The notes: a model not told the origin generated them from the letters alone. A DNA stretch of 64,000 nucleotides from Filobasidium wieringae (GCA_001600055.1 BCIV01000004.1:372001-436000); one strand, 5' to 3'; positions 1-11,989 are shown, counted from the first letter of the stretch. Program-made: numbers and translations.

Positions 1-131
1 GCGATTCTAAACTAAAGCCTTCTCGCAACTCTCTTTTACGACAGTACTCAAGTCTACGTGAGTTCGTCGGCAAGCATACTCAGCTTTCGGAAGCTCATCT
101 CATATGAAACAGAGTAATTAATTCGGTAGCA

Positions 132-1050
132 TTGTTGTCTATCGTAATATTCGATGCCCTACTTCTGCCATCTTTGAGGCATCACAACAACCTGACGCCA
201 TTAGCAGCTGCCCAAACCCGGCGAGTACGCTTGGCGTTCGACATCCTCTGGAAATACCCTATTTTTGGGTTTTGCTTCTGGATAAATGTTCGTCCACGGA
301 ACGAAGCCAACGCTCAGAAGGTAGATGACTGAATCTCTGAATTGAAATAGACTTTCTGGTCCGCTACAATCTCAAAGCGTGCTCTAAATGTCCACCCATC
401 TGGCTCACGAGGTCTATCCTCAACCTCATCTCCGCAAGTCGACTCTCTAGAGTGAGTCTGTTCAACCTAAATAAAGAAAGGACAGATGGCTGATATTCAG
501 TCACACAGCTTATCTGATAGATTCATTGCCCTATTACCTCGATTCTTAATCATCGCTTCTCATACAAGTATCGGTCTTATCTTGTCACAAATACCCGGAC
601 TTGGTGCACCCATCATCTTTGCGGTGACCTGCATTGTCAATGCATACTATTGTTTCGAGTAAGGAGGAGGAGCTTCTCTAATTCGAGTGATGTACGTGCT
701 GAGTTCATGCCACTTGCATAGGCCTAGTTTCAAGACTCGGGGGTACTCGCTCTACAGTACGGGAAAGTACTTCATTGACGGACGGTTGCCCTATTTCATC
801 GGGTTCGGTGAGTAACAGGCAGGAAAGTATCAGAGTGTGTTACTGACATGGTTATGTAGGTACCGTACCAACCTTGTTGTGCTCGTTCATGCCCTTCCTA
901 GCTGGTATCATCATTTTCGCACTGATATATCCCATCGTGAGTTCTCCTGGACCTGTTTTACTGACTCGAAAGCTGAATGTCCACACTCTAGTGCGTAATA
1001 CAAGCGCTACAGGCCAAATCCAGATATGTCGACGTATCGTCGTCCGTTGA
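132..1050 (+). CDS. EI24-like multipass ER membrane protein (5' end unresolved)
   Basis: Resembles the EI24 / etoposide-induced 2.4 family, multipass ER membrane proteins. Clear exons: about 476-658 (hydrophobic segments ending in the family-typical YYCFE), 722-807 (ending PYFIGFG) and 860-936 (two hydrophobic stretches ending LIYPI). In the family, a YCFEYRW block is followed by NWPYYFGFG and a final hydrophobic segment, and the same order is seen here. An upstream hydrophobic stretch (ILWKYPIFGFCFWINV, about 225-275) probably belongs to the N-terminal half, but I could not join those exons cleanly, so the start at 132 is a guess and the true one may lie further upstream. Canonical intron 937-991 (GTGAGT...TAG): if retained, a TGA follows at 1048-1050; if removed, the frame runs on into the PIG-T gene with no stop (see findings). 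Function in fungi is poorly defined. Confidence 0.55.
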
Positions 1051-1078
1051 AGATGGTCTGGACACTCCTAGCGGCAGC

Positions 1079-3028
1079 ATGCCCTCTACGCCTATCAGGC
1101 CCAGAAGACAAAATGCGAAAAGCATCTATAAGCGTTTCCTGCAAGCGTTCTTCTCCGTTGTGATGCTTTCAGCGAAAATTGGCGGTGTCGCTGGACAGAC
1201 TTATACCGAACAGTTGACGTTGAGGCCGTTACCCGATGGTCACATGTCGATATTGTTTGACTTTCAGATCGAAACACCTTCTAGTCAGTTCTCTTGTGCT
1301 TATGGTTGTAGTACGGGAATTTGATTAGCGATTTATACATAGCCACGGAGCACTTCCGCTTAGCGCCTTCCAGTCTTCTTCTCCCTATGATACAGAACAA
1401 CGTTTCAGAAATGCATCTGTCTCTGGTGACTGGACGATGGCGAAGTGATGAATGGGGCCAGCCTCAACATCAGGAGGTCGCTGGAACTGGAGCCGAGCTA
1501 AGGGCTTGGTTCCGAGACGAGGAGTGAGTCAAGCTACACATCATGACGAAAGATCTAGCCTGATGATCGCCGCCTCGTAGCTCGGAGGATAACTGGCGAT
1601 CCATCACAAACTCTCTTGCTGGACTCTTTTGTTCCTCTCTAGGTCAGATTGACAAGTCCATCACCGCTTCTCCAGAGGATATCTTTCCTCCCAACAACCT
1701 GGAGGGTGAGGAGTCGACGGTCTCGATGGTAAAGGCGTCAGAGGCTAATCGTTTATAATCTTTCCAGGTTTTTCTTTCCGTCATGCTCAGCTTCCAGCAG
1801 AAAACCTATGTACCGAGAACTTGACACCTTTTCTCAAGCTACTACCGTGCAAAGGACTATCTGGTCTTTCTGCGCTGATGAAACCTTACGTCTTACTATC
1901 ACACTCATGGCACGCCATGGGTGTGGACTATGAAGAGAATGAAGGGAAGGTCAAACTAGGTCTTCGATGGGAGGCAGTCGCAGACTTGGCAAAAGGAAAA
2001 GTCGAGAATAGCAAAGATCTGGGTAAGCTCATCGTTGACAGACATGAGCGACGAATCCTTATTCTTTGCTTGACGTAGAGTTCTCGATCTCGTCCATTTT
2101 TGATCGAACCTTGCCTAACGCCTGCCCTGTTGCTGATGACTCGACTATCGCCATGTCAACAAGGAATTCCGGTACCAGGGTCATCATTCTGGACGACGCG
2201 GGTGCTGTTCATCGGGACGGCGGTCTCAATTGGCATCTCGACAGGTCCTTTGCCGGGAAAGACATCAAGTTGAGGGTGGTCGGCCATGCTAGTAAGCGCG
2301 AGCATGGTCTAGGTATCAAGATGAATGGCTAAGCCCTGACAATGCAACGTAGACTCCCAACCTGTCGAGCCTATCTCAGTGTCCAGGACTTTGACTGGGT
2401 CTACACATTCGAATGCCGGGTTCCATACGACTATCCGAAACAATCTTCAAGTTGCACGAGAGATCGTCTTTACAGAGGAATTACCGTGGTGGATCCGGAT
2501 CTGGCCAAGCGAGATGGACATCACAGCTCCTGGCTATATCCGCGGTGAGGAGATACTGGCTAAACGTTCCTCTGTGCTTTAGCTCATCGGCTTTGATCTA
2601 TAGAAAATCTCTTGAAAGTCATGACTCTCCACCCATCCATCCCTCGAACTCGGCCCACCGTTCTTCAACTACAGATCGAAATTCCTGCTCAGACTCAGAT
2701 CGAGATACATCTTCCGTTTACCAAGGAGTTTATCAGGTATACGGAGCATTTACCGGATGCTAGTCGGGGGTGGGAGATTCCTCCGGCGATCATCAATCTG
2801 GTGGAACAAGCTTCGCAAGGCAAAGGCCATTCGCGGAACGCACGACAACGCATCTATACATCGAAACTGCTCGTGGACCTGCCCACTCCAGACTTTAGCA
2901 TGCCCTACAACGTCATCATCATGACCTCGACCTTGATCGCTCTGTTCTTCGGTAGTATCGTGAACCTCCAGATCCGACGATGGGGAGTGGTTTCCATTAA
3001 ACCTCCTGGTGCAACGGGCGAAACCTAG
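1079..3028 (+). CDS. GPI16: GPI transamidase subunit PIG-T / Gpi16
   Basis: Subunit of the ER-membrane GPI transamidase, which cleaves the C-terminal signal of precursor proteins and attaches the GPI anchor; PIG-T is the large lumenal subunit linked to the catalytic Gpi8. Family blocks in order: YTEQLTLRPLPDGH near the N terminus, EMHLSLVTGRWRSDEWG, ENLTPFLKLLPCK, the ISVSRTLTGSTHSNAG and ELPWWIRIWPSEMDI blocks, then a C-terminal transmembrane segment (about 2905-2975) and a short basic tail. Seven exons joined by short GT-AG introns, for example 1287-1350 and 1525-1577. ATG 1079 gives a basic n-region followed by a hydrophobic stretch that could act as signal peptide, but the frame is open upstream into the EI24-like exons. 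Identity is firm; the exact N terminus is not. Confidence 0.92.
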
Positions 3029-3178
3029 GATTGTACAGGAGAGGCATCTAGATGTGATTCATAAATTGTAGCAATACTTCTGTGGTGGCCGTGATATGAG
3101 GCCGTGCCATACAACTGATACCGAAAACCGTATTATAATCATGCCATCGACCTTGTGTGAGCTTTGTTCCTATCGCAT

Positions 3179-4837
3179 TCAACTGGATCGACCGATAGCT
3201 TCGAGGATTTGTAGGATGGCTTTTCTCAAGAGAGCCACGTTGAATTCGATCATCCCTTGTTGTTGATTCAAAGTGTCCGAGCTGACTACACTCATCAAAG
3301 CCAGTCGTCTGTTGTACGGGAAAACGTTTGAGTGTCCATAGTATTACGGAGAACCGGGTAGACGAGGATTTTTCGACTCACTTTGAGAATTGCCAATAAC
3401 ATATACTCGTATTATCCCCCATCCTGACCACATTTGCGGGCCACTCCTTCTCCTCTTCCTCTTCCTCATCATCATCCTCTTCGTCCTCATCCTCCACTCC
3501 TTTGCCCAGCTTCTTGTCCGCCTCGATTCTCGCTCGTTTCCGAGCTTCGGGGACTTTGGAGAAGAGCGATTGGAACGTCAACATCCGATCCAGGTAATCG
3601 CTACATAGTTGGAAAGTCGATGATTCGACGGAATTGATGTCCATCGCTACGTAGAGTTTGGCGTTGATGTCGAATAAGAACGATTTATGGATCGAGGATT
3701 GCTAGGATACGAGTGGGTGGGAGGTAGGTATTAGTTGAAAGATATAGTGAGGGAGGAATGACTAACTTGTCCGAAAGTGTTCAACAACCCCTCGATCGCT
3801 CCGTAAATATCCTCCATCAACCTCTGTATGACCCTACTCCATGCCTCGAAGATGGTATGATTATGAATACTCGTCATCCAAAACCTAGTCTGTTGAGTGG
3901 TCAGGGCGTCCAACCAATCATCCGCCTCCTCGAAAGCGGGGAAATTGACGGTAGGGTGATTATCGGAAAGAGTCGACCAGTCGTTGAAATCGATGATCTC
4001 GTCCATTATTCTGGAAGTGATGTCCCGGAAATCATCGTCACGCCATTCTTTATCCCAGTGATCCGCTTTATGGATGAAAACTTCGAGGTTGAGGTGAGGG
4101 TTTTGGGCGTAGGCGAGGATGAAGATGGAGGCTAGTCTGGAGATGGGGTGGCTGGTTTCTTGCTAAAGGGATTGATAGGGACTGGAGGTCGGTTGACAGG
4201 TAAAAGTAGGCTTGAGGAGAGACTTACGGAAACGTCTAGCATGTAGATGACAGAGGAGAATTCCTCCCATGTTATACTATCCAGGTCGAAAGTTCCTGGA
4301 GCATCCCATAATTCTAAAGGTAAGATGGAGCTGTCCCGCAGTAATGTCCGGGTTAGTAAGTCAGGGAAGATATAGACCTGAAAGACCTCGTCTATACTCA
4401 CTCGAAATCCGTCTTGACCATCTGTTGAGTAGTTTCCAACCATATCGTATCCTTGGGACTCATCCCATCGAAGACCGTCTTCAGTGAAGAAGTCTTTCCT
4501 GACCTGTCAAGATGGGATACAATCGGTCAACCGTGTGATGTGGGCGGGAGAGGAATGACGAATGGAATGGAATGGATGACTCACTTTTTGGCTCCCAGGA
4601 CTAGAACTTTGCGTCTCTCCTGGCCGTAGCCGGTGATACCGCTGCTCATCCTGTGAGTAAGGGAAGCTTGGGATTGGATGGGCAAGTGGCAAGCGGTTGG
4701 ATTGTGGATATAAGGAGGAAGAGTGGATGGTATCGATGCAAATGAGGACGCTCAGAGTAAATAAACAACGGTTTCTTAGCGCGCGACTTGTCACGTTGAT
4801 ATCATCTCAGCTCATACCCAACCTCGACCTCTTCCAT
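3179..4837 (-). CDS. GTR2: Rag-family GTPase Gtr2 (RagC/D type)
   Basis: RagC-type subunit of the heterodimeric Rag/Gtr GTPase that recruits and activates TORC1 at the vacuole in response to amino acids. Seen: P-loop GAKKSGKTSS, split by an intron between GAKK and SGKTSS; switch II WDAPG; NKxD equivalent HKAD; then the RagC-like FWMTSIHNHTIFEAWSRV block and a C-terminal roadblock domain that ends after a GMIEFNVALLRKAI segment. The first codons are inferred: ATG at 4837 joined through a GT-AG intron to a second in-frame ATG at 4649; if that intron is not used, 4649 is the start. Odd feature: a roughly 30-residue run rich in Asp/Glu inserted in the C-terminal domain (about 3420-3510), where animal RagC has a shorter loop. 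Divergent from CHS5 with only 75 bp between start codons. Confidence 0.92.
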
Positions 4838-4912
4838 CTTCAAGCACACCGTACGTACTATACAAGGTACTAGCTACTAGGTTAATAGCTACAAGGTTAT
4901 CATAGAAACAGG
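4838..4912. promoter_or_regulatory. 75-bp divergent intergenic region GTR2/CHS5
   Basis: This is the entire space between the inferred start codons of GTR2 (leftward) and CHS5 (rightward). It is AT-rich relative to the flanks, with a repeated CTAGTAGCTA / CTAGCTACTAGG motif and no obvious TATA box. Both promoters must either share this segment or lie inside the opposite gene's 5' exon/intron; if GTR2 starts at 4649 instead, the space is about 260 bp. Confidence 0.5.
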
Positions 4913-7657
4913 ATGGAGCGATGTGAGTAGTACAACCCTGCTTCCTAATCATGCAGACTGACTGATCAACCACGATCCCTAGTCACATTTACCGTCGGTA
5001 AACTGGGTGAGTCGAGTATACCGACTTCCCTACAAACGAGTTCACTGATCCCTCCTCTCATGGTCGATATGTAGATGCCGGAATGGCTGTAAGTCGATAC
5101 AGCTCGGCTTGACATTCTAGTGATCAGCACTCTGATACTCTTAATTTCACACAGATCCTCATCGGCGAACGAGCCCATCTCATCGAATTCCCCTCTCTAC
5201 TCCTTCCACCCGGAGTGACCTCCGGCTCCATAGTCAACATCTCCGTCAACCGTAACCTTGCCGCGGAAAAGACTCAGCTCAAAGAATTCTGGTCCCTCCA
5301 GGATTCCATTCTACAGGAATACGGATTAGATTCCCCCTCACCTCCTGATCTCAAACTGAGGCATGTGACTCAGACGAGCGTCACGTTGGAATGGCCCGCT
5401 TTGAATATGGCTAAAGCGGATATCAGGAGCTTGGAGATTTATAAGAATGGGGAACGGTTGGCTACTATCCCCAACCCGAAGGTCAATACGAGTACCAAAT
5501 TGAGTTCATTGCAATCTAATGAGGAGTACACGTTTCAACTTATTCTGTGAGTCGGAATGATCTCTTTCGGACTTGCTCGAGGAGAACGGACGGGACTGAT
5601 CGACTCGTCGTCTAGGAAAACCACCGCCGGAACTTACCCATCCAATATCATCCGTGTTCGCACGCACACAATGAAGTAAGCCTCTCCTCCCATTCATCCA
5701 CTCCGCATACAATCGGCATCCTTACCAACCCCCTTCCCTCTTCCCGATTTTTCTTCTCTCAGCGATACTTCCGGAATTTCGGTCTGTTTCGGTAATATCG
5801 AGGACCCTACGCTTCTCGCTCAAGTGAAATCCGCTCTGGATGGGATGAGAGCCAAGTGGACGGAGAAGATTCAGATCGACACGACTCATTTCGTCTGTAC
5901 CAGTGCGCACGTCAGTGGGAGTGGGGCTGGGTATGGGGATGGGTCTTTGTGAGTGATTTACAAGCTTGAGTTGGTGTGGGGATGGAAGGGCTGATAGAGC
6001 GATCGATGACGGTAGGGCCCCGAGCGTGGAGTACCAGAAAGCCACTCAGATGAGTTTACCGATCGTCAATCCTCATTGGATCTTGGCATGTTACGGGGAG
6101 AAAAAGTCAGTCCCACGTCATCCTCCTCATCGCCTTGTCTTTCGACACTGAATATCCTCCGTTTTCCGTGATTCCCCTCACAGACTAGTCCCCGTGAAGA
6201 ACTACCACCCCGGTTCGACCTACTACCTAGGATTCCCACCCTCCAACAACCCCCCTGCCCCAACCCCGTCATTCGATCGGAAACTATCGGACAACTCTAG
6301 ACGTAATTCCATGGCGGACGCGGCGGCTCAGTTGGAACAGGATAGGTTCAGGGCGCCTAGTCCTGAAACCATCGCGAGGATGAACATGGACGCTCCGGCT
6401 CCGTCCACTAGGGCGGGAGAAGGACAAGCCGGCTCGGGATCGGGCGCTGGGGCAAGGGGGGGACGAACGGGTCCTCCGGAGTTGGAAGAGATCGGGACTG
6501 TCCCCGGTCCCGCTTCCGGTTCTGGGGAAGGGACGATGAGAGGAGACCCAGCCTCTCCGCCTAAAAGTCCTAAACCGGAGAGTATTGGGAAATTGGATCG
6601 GAGGTTCAAGTTCCCGACTTCTAGTGGGACGACGGGGAGTCCGGTCTCGCCCGTCGGGGCTGGTGGTGGTGGTGACGTTGGCGTTGGCGTTGGCGCTGGA
6701 AATGGGGATGAGGCAGGACCGTCCGACCAGGGTGGGAAGGAGGTGAATGAGAAGGCACAGGAGAAGGGGGAAGAGCAAGAGGATAAGGAGGACAAGGAGG
6801 AGGACGTCAGACCTATCTCGAATGGATCTCCTCAAGCTGAGGTCGAGACTGTCGAACCGGAACCCACCCCATCCCCTGAACCCACATCCATCTCACCTCC
6901 CGTCCAGACCGAGCCCGCTTCTCAACCCGGATCCGGCCCGACCGCTTCGACGACGACGACGACGACGACGACGGGCAGCTCGACCACGGAGGATCTGGAC
7001 TTGAAGGCTAAATCATGGATGGACCGGCAAGACGCAGAGGGGGGGAGGGGGACGAGGTTGTTGAGTTCTATTGAGGATGAGGTCGTTGGGTCTGCCACTG
7101 TTGGGCCTGAGGTCGTTGGACCTGAGGCTAAGGATCCTGAGGTCGCTGAACCTGAGATCGTGGAACCTGCAGCTGTCGAACCTACAATCCCTGAATCCGA
7201 AGTCGAACCCGAGGTAGAGGTGCATGATCCTCATCCTCACCTACACCTCCGATCTTTCTCCCCTGAAAAGAAAGAGGAAAACGATCTCTCGAGCGGCGCG
7301 AGCGGACCTGTCGAGGGGGAGAAGAAAGGGGTGCAAGAGGGGGAGAAAGAGGAGGGTCTGGTCCTGCAAGAAGAACAAGGGGGTAAAGAACCTGGGGATC
7401 TAGAAGATCTGGTTACTCTGCAGAACAACTCGGGGGCTGTCGTTTTTGAGAACCAGGGTGGGGTTGGGCTTGGGGTTGGGGTGGGCGGAGGGGAAGAGGA
7501 GGTTCAGGTTGAGCGGGGAGATGAGGCGGAGGCGGAAGCGGAGGGGGAAGAGGTTGTCGAGGTTGAGGAAGGTGGGTCTGTGCCTACGCCCAGTGGGAGT
7601 GTGGGTGGGGGGAAGAAGAAGAACAAGGGGAAGAAGGGGAAGAAGGGTGGGAAGTGA
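4913..7657 (+). CDS. CHS5: Exomer scaffold Chs5
   Basis: Chs5 is the core of the exomer coat, which exports chitin synthase Chs3 and other cargo from the trans-Golgi to the cell surface. Order seen: N-terminal dimerisation segment (FTFTVGKLDAGMA), then an FN3 domain (LKLRHVTQTSVTLEWPAL ... EEYTFQLIL), then a BRCT domain (from SGISVCFGNIEDP to LACYGEKKLVPVKNY), matching the family architecture. The remaining roughly 470 residues are low-complexity: Gly/Pro/Ser-rich, acidic Glu-rich, a stretch of PEV/PEI-type pentapeptides (about 7081-7215), and a terminal Lys/Gly run (KKKNKGKKGKKGGK) that resembles the basic end of other fungal Chs5 proteins. The first exon is only 10 nt (ATG plus seven bases), spliced to 4981. 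The large overlapping antisense ORFs here are composition artefacts. Confidence 0.95.
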
Positions 7658-8299
7658 TCCGACAGGGTGAAACGTGAAACGTGTTGTCATGTAACGACGT
7701 GAAACGAATTGAAACGAATTGATCGGATCGAGGTTCGAAGGTTGAACAAGGTTCCGTCCTATGCCAAGCGCACGTGTTTCCGCCCGCTGGTCGTTGCGCT
7801 GCGCTGCCATGGATGATCAAAGGGAAATTACGTGATTTCTAGCTTAGCGCGGGTGTGATGCGTAGACCGTACGGAGACGGAGAGTGCAGAACCAAAGATC
7901 TAAAGGACGTTTGAACATGAACTATGGCGTCTGATCGGGAGTGTTTGAAACGTTACTGCTGCTGGTGCTGACCGTGACCGTGACAGTTGACTGGAGACAG
8001 AATACCTGTGGAAGGAATCGATAGCACAGCGTAGGCGGGAAACGCACGGTGACTCATCGGAAGGTATTCTACGTCCTGTTGAATCATCCTTGAAACGAGG
8101 GATCAACAGTCAACCATCAACAACGAATAGCACAACGCACAATCGCGCACAAGGGGAAGATTGCAGATTGCACCTGCACATACACAGATCACGCAGAGTG
8201 ATCATCTGATCTGTTGAAACGCCACCAACACCTCGCACTCTCACACTCGCTATATAACATACACTCACCCACTCACCAACCATCCTCTCACCCTCCAAC
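7658..8299. other. Intergenic CHS5-KHA1
   Basis: 642 bp with no supported gene. It should hold the CHS5 3' end and the KHA1 promoter. GAAACG-type motifs recur near 7670-7715, and the last 100 bp are CA/CT-rich. ORFs here are short and without recognisable similarity. Confidence 0.6.
8251..8258 (+). promoter_or_regulatory. TATA box of KHA1
   Basis: TATATAAC lies 49 bp upstream of the KHA1 start codon, followed by a CA/CT-rich initiator-like stretch. Confidence 0.55.
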
Positions 8300-11200
8300 A
8301 TGCTCGACATCTCACCTCGATCCTGGTACGACAACATGCAAGTGCCACCTCAACTACACACAGAACTAGCCGGTCTAGTCAAACGTGCTACACCCAATGC
8401 CACCGCCATCAACAACGCCGGACAGGCTGGAGTTTTCAGTGGAAGGGATCCCATCGAGTTTAACAGTAGTCAACCGATCACTCTGTTCATCGTACAGGTA
8501 CGTTCTCGTGTGGTGTTTCTTTGAACACTGGCTCTTTCTAACGCTTCAATCTCCCACTCCCCACTCTCTCGACAGCTCGTGATCATCATCGCTTTCACAC
8601 AAGGACTAGGATTCATCTTCAAACCTCTCCGTCAACCAAGAGTCATATCAGAAGTCATAGGCGGGATCATCCTCGGCCCCACCGCTCTCGGTCGAATCCC
8701 CGGTTTCACCCAGAACATCTTCCCCCCCGCCTCCCTCCCCTTCCTCAACCTCATCGCGACCATCGGTCTCGTCCTTTTCTTGTTCCTCGTAGGGATGGAG
8801 GTCGACGTGGGGGTCGTCAAGAGGGATTGGAAGGCCGCCGTCTTGGTCTCTGCCGCAGGACTGATCATCCCCTTCGGAGCGGGCGCGGGCATCGCGGCGG
8901 CGATCTATAAGGAGTTTGTTAATACGGAAGAAGTCACTTATGGGCATTTCTTATTGTTCGTCGGGGTAGCAGGTACGTCATGTCCCTCTCACATCTTCCT
9001 TCGATCACACTTATCAATCTTACTGATCCCACACAACCGCTCCCCAGTCTCGATCACGGCATTCCCAGTCCTCTGTCGGATCTTAACCGAGACAAAACTC
9101 CTCGAAACAAAAGTCGGTCAGATAGTCCTCTCCGCCGGGGTCGGTAACGACGTCGTCGGCTGGATCCTCTTGGCCCTCACGATCGCTCTGGTGAACGCCG
9201 ATTCGGGAGTATCGGCGGTCTATATCCTGTTATGTGCCGTGGGGTGGACCGCGGTGGTGCTTTGGCCGGGGAAATGGGCGTTCAGGTGGTTGGTCAGGAG
9301 GAGCGGGAGCTTTGAGGGGGAACATGGACCGACCCCGTTTGTGATGCTCGTCATGTTGTTGTTCGTGTTCATCTCTGCTTTCGTCACGTGAGTCTTCGAG
9401 TTTGGTTTCGGACGTCATTCTCTCGTCGTCGTCTGATCCTCGTACGTTTAGCGATATCATCGGAGTCCATCCGATCTTTGGGGGGTTCTTGGTAGGGATC
9501 ATCATGCCTCACGAACACGGGTTTGCCGAAAAGGTCACTTATAAATTGGAAGATCTTATCGGGTTGATCTTCCTCCCTATCGTACGTCCCCGTTCTCGCC
9601 CTCGTCTTCACAGGAGAGAAACGAACCACTAACCGCCGATCCGCGCTCGAACGAAACGAAACCACAGTACTTTGTCCTGTCCGGTCTGAAAACGGACCTA
9701 GGACTTTTGGATAATGGGAAAGCGTGGGGATACACGTTCGCCATCATCGCCGTGGCCTTTTCTGGGAAATTCATCGGGTGTGCGGGGGCGGGGTGGTTCT
9801 TGAAGTTTTCAAAGAGGGAGAGTATGGCTATTGGGATGTTGATGAGTTGTAAAGGGTTGGTCGAGTTGATCGGTGAGTGTCGGCGAGTCCGGGATGATCC
9901 CGGCATGGGGAGGAGACGTCGAGCTGATGAGCTGATGTGGGTTGGGGATTGGCGTAGTGTTGAATGTCGGATTGGCAGCGGGGATTCTGGACGAGACGGT
10001 GTTCTCCATGTTCGTGGTCATGGCCGTCATCTTGACCATCATCACCACGCCCCTCACCCTCTGGGTTTATCCAAGTAAATACCGTACCCGCATAATCCCT
10101 GCCGGTCCCCCCGGCGCATCCCGGTCTAAGGAAGGGGAAGCGGTAGTAGGGCAACAGACGTCTAGGTTCCTCGTGATCCTCTCTAGGATGGAACATCTCT
10201 CCACCGCCATGCTTTTCACTCAGCTGTTCGCCATCGGAGGATCATCCACACGTGCTCCCGTAAGGTTACCGGCGATCGATGAGAAATCTCAAGGCAAGGA
10301 TGTCGATAGCGGTTCAGAGGTGGGGGTTTCGGACGAGACGCATGGACTGGAACCGCCCGTCTCTCAACGATGGGACGCTCATCGGTTGATCGAGTTGACG
10401 GGGAGGACGCATAGTGTCATGCAATCCATCGAATCGGATTCACAGGCGAGGAAGGACGATCTCCTTCAACTCTATAGATCGTTTGCTGGATTACGTGGGG
10501 TGAACGTATCGACCGGATTGGATATCGTCGAGCAGGAATCTTTCTCAGAGATCGTCACTCAACGTGCCGCTACGGTAGGTGCAGAATTGGTCGTCGTACC
10601 TTGGACCGTCCCCGAATCAGGTGCATCGGCTGCAGTCATGGACGAACGTCGTGATGCTCCCAACACGACGGTCGGATCTTCCAGTCGTCCCACCTCCCCA
10701 AGGATCAGCACGATGGATCATATCTTCAACCATGGCAAATCCGGTCTCTACACGTACTTTCTACGAAGAGTGTTCGCAGATTGTCCCAAGGATATCGCCG
10801 TCCTGGTGGACAGAGGGTTCTCGGCCGTTCAGCACGTCAACAACGGGAATGGAGGACAACACCTCTTCTTGCCCTTCTTTGGTGGCGCGGATGATCGGCT
10901 CGCTCTTTCCCTCTGCGTTCAACTTTGTCAACAACCAAACATCTCGGCAACCGTCATCAGGATCAGTGATAACCCTGACGCAGGAATCGCTGAGCCCGTA
11001 AAGGTCACTACCAAGGATTCGGTATCGGCCGCTTCCATGGAGGAGAGCGTGAGGGCTCATCAGACGGCACTCGACGCGAATAATCTGACTCTCAGGGTGA
11101 GTCCAGTTTGGCTTTGCATAGCGAGATCAGACGCTATATCTCACTTTACGTTCTCAACTCAGGTCAAGAGGTTACCCCACAGGTCGAACGAATCCTCTGC

Positions 11201-11594
11201 AGCAGACGAGCAGGCTTGGGATCATTACACCGCTGCCGACTCGAACCGATCCAATCCTCTACGTGAAGCACTTTCACGGATCACGTTCACTACCATCTCG
11301 ACCACTCAGCCACTTCAGACGTTGGTCGACAATGCCGTCTCCACTATCGAACGGACCGCTCGGACATCGTGGCGACCTCTGCTCGTCCTTGCTGGACGGG
11401 GTCGTGTGGATGGAGCAGACTCTGCTCATGGTCAGGAATTGGCAAAGCTTCTCACCACGCACGGACAATTGCCCGATGTTGGAGCTGAGATCAGGAAGAC
11501 TCTGGGGGATGTCGCCACTGCCTTGGCGGTCAGCAGTAGTGCTTCGGTAATGGTAGTCCAGGCTGGATGTGAGGTCACACATGAGATGGCTTAG
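8300..11594 (+). CDS. KHA1: K+/H+ antiporter, CPA2 family (Kha1-like)
   Basis: Monovalent cation/proton antiporter; the yeast homologue Kha1 acts in Golgi/endosomal pH and K+ homeostasis. The N-terminal half holds about 12 hydrophobic segments from [16 protein letters not shown] to [11 protein letters not shown]. Family motifs: [19 protein letters not shown], the ion-site motif [11 protein letters not shown] (Asn-Asp pair as in CPA2 K+/H+ members), [13 protein letters not shown], and [18 protein letters not shown] across an intron. The soluble C-terminal half, about 500 residues, is the usual long regulatory tail of fungal Kha1, possibly with degenerate universal-stress-like folds. Introns at about 8498-8574, 8972-9047, 9389-9451, 9582-9667, 9872-9957 and 11097-11160 are canonical. 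Length near 900 residues is normal for the family. Confidence 0.94.
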
Positions 11595-11989
11595 ATTGAG
11601 GTTGTATTACGGTTTACTCTTGTCATTTATCACTTGTACTTGCTTGTTGTGGTTGGGCTGCTTGGTGTATAGTATCGTTGTTAGATGGAATGACTTGTTA
11701 TCGATCATATAGGAAACCCATGACCCATCAAACACGTCCACATTATGAGGAAGTCATGCGCGTCGGGCTGGTCCAGCGCATGTGCGTTGTCTTGGGTGAC
11801 GCCGCGGTGGGGGAGATTCGTGCTGAGGGTTTCACTGCAATTTGCAGGTGTCTGATTTTAAATGATCGCTTATGGTCCTGTCTCAAGGACATTTAGAAGG
11901 AACGATTCTGCTCATATGCAACTTTGTAGACATACCTCCAGTCCATGTTGCGGACGAAGTCCGACAGCTGGACGCGTGACAAAAAGGAT
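11595..11989. other. Intergenic KHA1-tRNA
   Basis: About 400 bp holding the KHA1 3' end and tRNA 3' flank. A 72-codon ORF (11678-11896) is present but has no recognisable similarity, and I treat it as chance. Confidence 0.5.
11981..11985 (-). terminator. RNA polymerase III terminator
   Basis: A run of five T on the minus strand begins 5 nt beyond the tRNA 3' end, the usual Pol III stop signal. Confidence 0.75.

Noticed and set aside
1..131. A separate gene at the left edge
   Set aside because: No open frame of useful length or recognisable sequence; it is probably the upstream part of the EI24-like gene or its promoter.
6284..6835. Long antisense ORFs (155-183 codons) opposite CHS5
   Set aside because: They mirror the low-complexity, GC-biased sense frame; no family motif, no splice logic, and the sense gene is certain.
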